Source: an uncultured Eubacteriales bacterium (GTDB taxonomy: Bacteria; Bacillota; Clostridia; Oscillospirales; CAG-272). Taken from it: a stretch of DNA of 18,456 nucleotides. The translations under genes were made by a program, and so were the position numbers. Below the pieces are notes generated by a model. It was not told the origin of the DNA. It did not search any database and saw nothing but the letters and a program-made list of their open reading frames with translations. The stretch spans positions 1-18,456 of the forward strand of contig UQNQ01000028.1 in assembly GCA_900542425.1 (NCBI GenBank). Reading direction: 5' to 3'. Position 1 is the first letter of the stretch. Each line of letters starts with the position of its first letter. Below, in pieces: positions 14,610-18,456 of this stretch.

Positions 14610-16220
14610 ATGTATAACGACAAGATGCTGGAATCCATGAAAAAGGTCGCCGGAAAGCGTGAGGCAAATGCCGTGCTTGAACCGCGCAGAATGACAGCGG
14701 ATGAAAAAGATGCTCTTCTTGCAAAATTTCATCCGGACTATAAGATGGAAGAATTTGAGACGCTTTCCGTTGGAAAAAACAAGGGCGAGAAGGTTCCTCG
14801 GGAGCTTCGCGCGCTTTTGGAAGCGGGAAGCCGAATTGATCCTGAAAAAATGGATTTGTCCCATCCGGATTATGAGACGGATGTTCTTATCATCGGCGGC
14901 GGCGGGGCCGGTGCATCTGCTGCCATTGAGGCGAGCGTCGCGGGCGCAAAGGTTATGATTGTCACAAAGCTCCGTATCGGAGACGCCAACACGATGATGG
15001 CAGAGGGCGGTATTCAGGCGGCCGATAAGCCGAACGATTCTCCGGCAATCCATTATCTAGACGCATTCGGCGGCGGTCATTTTGCCGCAAAACCGGAGCT
15101 TCTTTATAAGCTGGTGAATGAAGCGCCGGAAGCGATTCTTTGGCTCAATGAACTTGGCGTTGAATTTGACAAGGCGCCGGACGGCACGATGATTACGACT
15201 CACGGAGGCGGGACCTCCCGCAAAAGAATGCATGCCGCAAAGGATTATTCCGGCGCGGAAATTATGCGTACACTTCGTGATGAGGTGTTGAATCGCGGGA
15301 TTCCGGTCGTGGATTTTACGGCGGCAATCGAATTGATCCTTGATGCAAAGGGAAATTGCGCCGGCGCGGTTCTCATGAATATGGAAACAAAAGAGCTTCT
15401 TGTTGCTAAGGCAAAAACCGTGATTTTGGCAACCGGTGGTGCCGGCAGACTGCATTACCAAGGATTCCCGACATCCAATCATTACGGAGCTACTGCGGAT
15501 GGACTTGTCTTAGGTTATCGTGCCGGTGCGAAGCTGCTGTATGCAGATACGCTTCAGTACCATCCGACAGGCGCGGCTTATCCGGAGCAGATCTTCGGCG
15601 CTTTGGTAACAGAAAAGGTTCGTTCTATCGGTGCGAAGCTTGTCAATGCTGACGGCGAAGTCTTTATGCATCCGCTTGAGACGCGCGACGTGGCGGCAGC
15701 CTCTATTATTCGGGAGTGTACAGAACGAGGAAAAGGAATCGAAACTTCCGACGGAATCGGCGTATGGTTGGATACTCCGATGATTGAACTGAAAAACGGA
15801 GAGGGAACCATCGAAAAGAGAATTCCCGCGATGCTCCGTATGTTTGGAAAATACGGCATTGATATCCGGAAAGAACCGATTTTGGTCTATCCGACGCTTC
15901 ATTATCAGAATGGCGGATTGGATATTGATACCAATTGTATGACTGGCGTGGAAAATCTGTTTGCGGCAGGCGAGGTTGTCGGGGGAATTCACGGACGCAA
16001 CCGTCTGATGGGAAACTCGCTGCTCGATGTGATTGTTTTCGGCAGAGACGCCGGACGTGCCGCAGCAGAAAAATCAAAATCCGTGACAGTCGGTACATTG
16101 ACGCTCTCTCATGTGGAAGAATTTGAAAAAGAAGTAAAATCAGCGGGAATTGAGAGCGATATCGTATCGCCGAAGCTTCTTCCGACCTATACGCATGGAA
16201 ATCCGAAGCTGAAAGCATAA
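14610..16220 (+). CDS. Soluble fumarate reductase flavoprotein (FrdA/SdhA/TfrA-like)
   Basis: A 536-residue flavoprotein that should reduce fumarate to succinate. The FAD motif GGGGAG is at 96-101, after an 88-residue N-terminal extension without cysteine. The dicarboxylate site is intact: H318 (QYHPTG), R359 (ETRDVAA), H431 (HYQNGG) and R465 (NRLMGNS) correspond to E. coli FrdA H232, R287, H355 and R390. The residue that binds FAD covalently in FrdA/SdhA (His in SHTVAAEGG) is N127 here (ANTMMAEGG), so FAD should be non-covalent, as in L-aspartate oxidase. The large C-terminal domain of SdhA is replaced by a tail of about 48 residues. No NadA or NadC gene is adjacent, and the operon supports fumarate over aspartate. 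AAGGAGGG precedes ATG 14610. Confidence 0.85.
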   Translation: MYNDKMLESMKKVAGKREANAVLEPRRMTADEKDALLAKFHPDYKMEEFETLSVGKNKGEKVPRELRALLEAGSRIDPEKMDLSHPDYETDVLIIGGGGAGASAAIEASVAGAKVMIVTKLRIGDANTMMAEGGIQAADKPNDSPAIHYLDAFGGGHFAAKPELLYKLVNEAPEAILWLNELGVEFDKAPDGTMITTHGGGTSRKRMHAAKDYSGAEIMRTLRDEVLNRGIPVVDFTAAIELILDAKGNCAGAVLMNMETKELLVAKAKTVILATGGAGRLHYQGFPTSNHYGATADGLVLGYRAGAKLLYADTLQYHPTGAAYPEQIFGALVTEKVRSIGAKLVNADGEVFMHPLETRDVAAASIIRECTERGKGIETSDGIGVWLDTPMIELKNGEGTIEKRIPAMLRMFGKYGIDIRKEPILVYPTLHYQNGGLDIDTNCMTGVENLFAAGEVVGGIHGRNRLMGNSLLDVIVFGRDAGRAAAEKSKSVTVGTLTLSHVEEFEKEVKSAGIESDIVSPKLLPTYTHGNPKLKA

Positions 16221-16266
16221 ATTTGTTCGCAATATTTCTTTATATATTTTTTGAAAGGTGGGTAAA

Positions 16267-18063
16267 ATGATGAAAAATTTTACGCAAAACAAAACGGTCC
16301 TTGCATGGATCGATGAAATGAAAGCGCTTCTCACCCCGGATCAGGTTGTTGTAATCGACGGAAATGAAGCACAGCTTGACGCACTTCGCGCACAGGCAGT
16401 GGCTACAGGGGAGTTGACGAAGCTCAATGAAGAAAAACTTCCCGGTTGTTATCTCCATAGAACCAAACAGAACGATGTTGCCCGTGTAGAGGACAGAACT
16501 TTCATTTGTTCCAGAACCCAAGAGAATGCAGGTCCGACCAATAACTGGTGCGATCCGAAGGAAATGTATGAAAGACTTTATGATATTGCACGCGGTTCCT
16601 ATAAAGGCAGAACAATGTATATTATTCCTTATTCTATGGGACCGATCGGGTCTCCTCTTGCCAAAATCGGTATTGAGGTAACGGACTCCATTTATGTTGT
16701 TTTGAATATGGTGATTATGACGCGTGTCGGACAAAAAGTCCTCGATGTATTGGGGGATTCCAACGATTGGGTCAGATGCCTGCATTGCAAATGCGATATT
16801 GATCCCGAGAAGAGATATATCTGTCAGTTCCCGGAGGATAATACCATTATATCGGTTAACTCCGGTTACGGCGGCAACGTTTTGCTTGGCAAAAAATGCT
16901 TTGCTCTTCGGATTGCTTCCTATCAGGGCTGGAAGGAAGGCTGGATGGCGGAACATATGCTGATCCTCGGCATTGAAAATCCGAAAGGCGAGGTAAAATA
17001 TGTGGCGGCGGCTTTCCCGTCGGCTTGCGGAAAAACCAATTTGGCTATGATGATTCCGCCGGAATATCTGCGTAAAAAAGGCTATAAAGTTTGGACGGTC
17101 GGCGATGATATTGCATGGATGAGAATCGGCGAGGACGGCAGACTTTATGCGATCAATCCGGAAAATGGTTTCTTTGGTGTGGCTCCCGGTACAAATGCAC
17201 ATTCTAATTACAATGCACTTGCTTCCACAAGAAAAAATACAATTTTCACGAATGTTGCGCTCAACACAGACGATAACACCGTGTGGTGGGAAGGACTCGA
17301 TAAAAATCCTCCTGTTCATGCGCTTGACTGGAAGGGCAATCCATGGGATCCGTCTAAATATAATAAAGCGGACAAATCCACGTATGCAGCGCATCCGAAT
17401 TCCCGTTTCACAGCTCCTGCTGTCAACTGCCCCTGTATTTCACCGGAGTTTGATAAGGGCGCAGGTGTTCCGATTTCCGCTATTATTTTCGGCGGACGCC
17501 GTGCAAAATGCGCGCCGCTGGTTTATCAGTCCAAGAGCTGGGAGAACGGCGTGTTTGTAGGTTCTGCGATGGCTTCTGAAACAACGGCTGCTGCCGCAGG
17601 CGCTGTCGGTGTGGTTCGCCGTGATCCGATGGCAATGCTTCCGTTCTGCGGTTATAATATGGGAGATTATTTTGCTCATTGGCTTGAAATGGGCAAAAAA
17701 CTCGGTGACAAAGCACCGAAGATTTTCAACGTCAACTGGTTCCGTACAGACGATGAAGGCAACTTCATTTGGCCGGGATTCGGCGACAATATGAGAGTTG
17801 TAAACTGGATTATTGATCGTTGCGAGGGCAAGGCAGATGCGGTGGAAACACCGATCGGATATGTCCCGAGACCGGAGGATATCGATCTTACCGGACTTGA
17901 GGATTTCGATATTGAGAAACTGAAGACCATTCTTGATGTAGATAAAAAAGTTTGGGCAAAAGAAGCCGCCGAAATTGAAGAGCACTTCAAGAAATTCGGC
18001 GACAAACTTCCGAAGGAACTGAGAAATCAGCTTGATGCTCTCAAGAAAGCAGTCGCCGAATAA
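16267..18063 (+). CDS. pckG: Phosphoenolpyruvate carboxykinase (GTP)
   Basis: A 598-residue GTP-type PEPCK of normal length, interconverting oxaloacetate + GTP with PEP + CO2 + GDP in the cytoplasm. The signature FPSACGKTN (250-258) contains the nucleotide-binding loop and the reactive cysteine C254 typical of the GTP family; YGGNVLLGKKCFALRIAS and FGGRRAKCAP are further family landmarks. The ATP-type enzyme of enterobacteria is unrelated at these sites. In this operon it probably carboxylates PEP to feed the reductive C4 branch and conserves GTP; gluconeogenesis is the alternative. AAAGGTGG (16254-16261) precedes ATG 16267; ATG 16270 and GTG 16258 are also in frame. Last gene of the operon, 46 nt after the flavoprotein. 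Confidence 0.95.
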   Translation: MMKNFTQNKTVLAWIDEMKALLTPDQVVVIDGNEAQLDALRAQAVATGELTKLNEEKLPGCYLHRTKQNDVARVEDRTFICSRTQENAGPTNNWCDPKEMYERLYDIARGSYKGRTMYIIPYSMGPIGSPLAKIGIEVTDSIYVVLNMVIMTRVGQKVLDVLGDSNDWVRCLHCKCDIDPEKRYICQFPEDNTIISVNSGYGGNVLLGKKCFALRIASYQGWKEGWMAEHMLILGIENPKGEVKYVAAAFPSACGKTNLAMMIPPEYLRKKGYKVWTVGDDIAWMRIGEDGRLYAINPENGFFGVAPGTNAHSNYNALASTRKNTIFTNVALNTDDNTVWWEGLDKNPPVHALDWKGNPWDPSKYNKADKSTYAAHPNSRFTAPAVNCPCISPEFDKGAGVPISAIIFGGRRAKCAPLVYQSKSWENGVFVGSAMASETTAAAAGAVGVVRRDPMAMLPFCGYNMGDYFAHWLEMGKKLGDKAPKIFNVNWFRTDDEGNFIWPGFGDNMRVVNWIIDRCEGKADAVETPIGYVPRPEDIDLTGLEDFDIEKLKTILDVDKKVWAKEAAEIEEHFKKFGDKLPKELRNQLDALKKAVAE

Positions 18064-18083
18064 GGCGGCTGCTGACCCAAAAT

Positions 18084-18120
18084 AAAAAAAGGCAGCTGAA
18101 TCCGAAAGGATTCAGCTGCC
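18084..18120 (-). terminator. Terminator of the convergent minus-strand gene
   Basis: GGCAGCTGAATCC (18091-18103) pairs perfectly over 13 bp with GGATTCAGCTGCC (18108-18120). The seven As at 18084-18090 become a T-tract only on the minus strand, so it terminates the 18137-18454 gene. It may also stop the operon from the other side, but no T-tract follows in that direction. Confidence 0.85.
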
Positions 18121-18136
18121 GATAATAAAGAGCAAA

Positions 18137-18454
18137 TTAAGCTTTTTTGCGGACAGCTATCGGTGTATTTCCGTTTTCTGCATTTTCACGAAGCTTATCA
18201 AGATGACGGTTTCTGTAATAGACCACAAGATCAGCAGAAACAATCAGCAGATTGATGATGTATGCAACAAGCACGTAATTGATTTTATCATTCATGATTT
18301 TTGCGGTGATTCCAGCTACATATCCACACATGATAAGAAGAATAAATGGTCTGCTCATTCCTTTCGCAGTTCCGGTTTTATAGCTTTTATATACGGTTAG
18401 CGGCCATGAGATTCCAAAGCAGACAAGCATGAGCGTTTCCAAAATTTCCGGCAT
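18137..18454 (-). CDS. Small membrane protein, PQ-loop/SemiSWEET-like
   Basis: A 105-residue protein with three hydrophobic segments (about 5-20, 35-52 and 60-80) and a basic, polar C-terminus. FGISWPLTVYKSYKTGTAKG and the following helix resemble the three-helix PQ-loop unit found in SemiSWEET-type and related proteins; the PQ motif itself appears as WP. This is a resemblance of layout and a few residues, so transport of any substrate is not established. It converges on pckG and ends in its own terminator. The ATG at 18454 is only 2 bases from the window edge, so its ribosome binding site cannot be seen and an earlier start is possible. Confidence 0.65.
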   Translation of the reverse strand: MPEILETLMLVCFGISWPLTVYKSYKTGTAKGMSRPFILLIMCGYVAGITAKIMNDKINYVLVAYIINLLIVSADLVVYYRNRHLDKLRENAENGNTPIAVRKKA

Positions 18455-18456
18455 AT

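Noticed and set aside
14610..16220. L-aspartate oxidase (NadB)
   Set aside because: Non-covalent FAD would fit, but there is no nadA or nadC next to it, an iron-sulfur partner is encoded directly upstream, and the neighbours are fumarase and malate dehydrogenase.
18091..18120. Terminator of the redox operon on the plus strand
   Set aside because: The T-tract is on the minus-strand side only, so I assign it to the convergent gene; a bidirectional effect remains possible.
1..18456. CRISPR array, insertion sequence, phage or conjugative element
   Set aside because: No regularly spaced long repeats, transposase, integrase or phage structural genes were seen on either strand.

Overview
The window looks like chromosomal DNA from an anaerobic, fermentative member of the Clostridia (Bacillota). 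The basis is strong AGGAGG-type ribosome binding sites, TTGACA/TATAAT-type promoters, one TTG start, a GTP-type PEP carboxykinase, and an oxygen-sensitive flavin/iron-sulfur redox operon of the Flx-Hdr type. No genus can be named from the sequence.

Layout. Bases 1-440 carry a tRNA pair (CAT, then CCA anticodon) with its own promoter and terminator, followed by a second hairpin terminator that overlaps a tRNA T-arm-like stretch. Bases 490-3036 hold a MarR regulator with a palindromic operator-like site at its transcription start, followed six bases later by an unusual MATE transporter fused to a cytidylate-kinase-like domain. Bases 3196-4209 hold a LysR regulator. Bases 4381-4685 form a dense control region: a 23-bp inverted repeat, three TATCGA repeats exactly 14 bp apart, a hairpin terminator, a promoter and a leader of about 185 nt with a second hairpin.

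Bases 4686-18063 are one co-directional cluster of 13 genes, apparently an operon: a small NuoE-like [2Fe-2S] protein, malate dehydrogenase, class II fumarase, HdrB, HdrC, HdrA, an MvhD/FlxD-like protein, two AsrA-like ferredoxin-domain proteins (FlxC/FlxB-like), an FAD/NAD(P)H oxidoreductase (FlxA-like), a [2Fe-2S]+2[4Fe-4S] protein, a fumarate-reductase-type flavoprotein and PEP carboxykinase. A convergent small membrane-protein gene closes the window on the minus strand.

How the genes work together. PckG, Mdh, FumC and the flavoprotein make an unbroken C4 path: PEP, oxaloacetate, malate, fumarate, succinate. Embedded in the same operon is a complete FlxABCD-HdrABC set, a family known to oxidise NAD(P)H and bifurcate electrons between ferredoxin and a high-potential acceptor. 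The fumarate reductase module has no membrane anchor and lacks the histidine that holds FAD covalently in respiratory enzymes. The main hypothesis is that this is a soluble, NADH-dependent, possibly electron-bifurcating fumarate reductase in which fumarate reduction pays for ferredoxin reduction. The reverse direction (succinate oxidation towards PEP) cannot be excluded from sequence.
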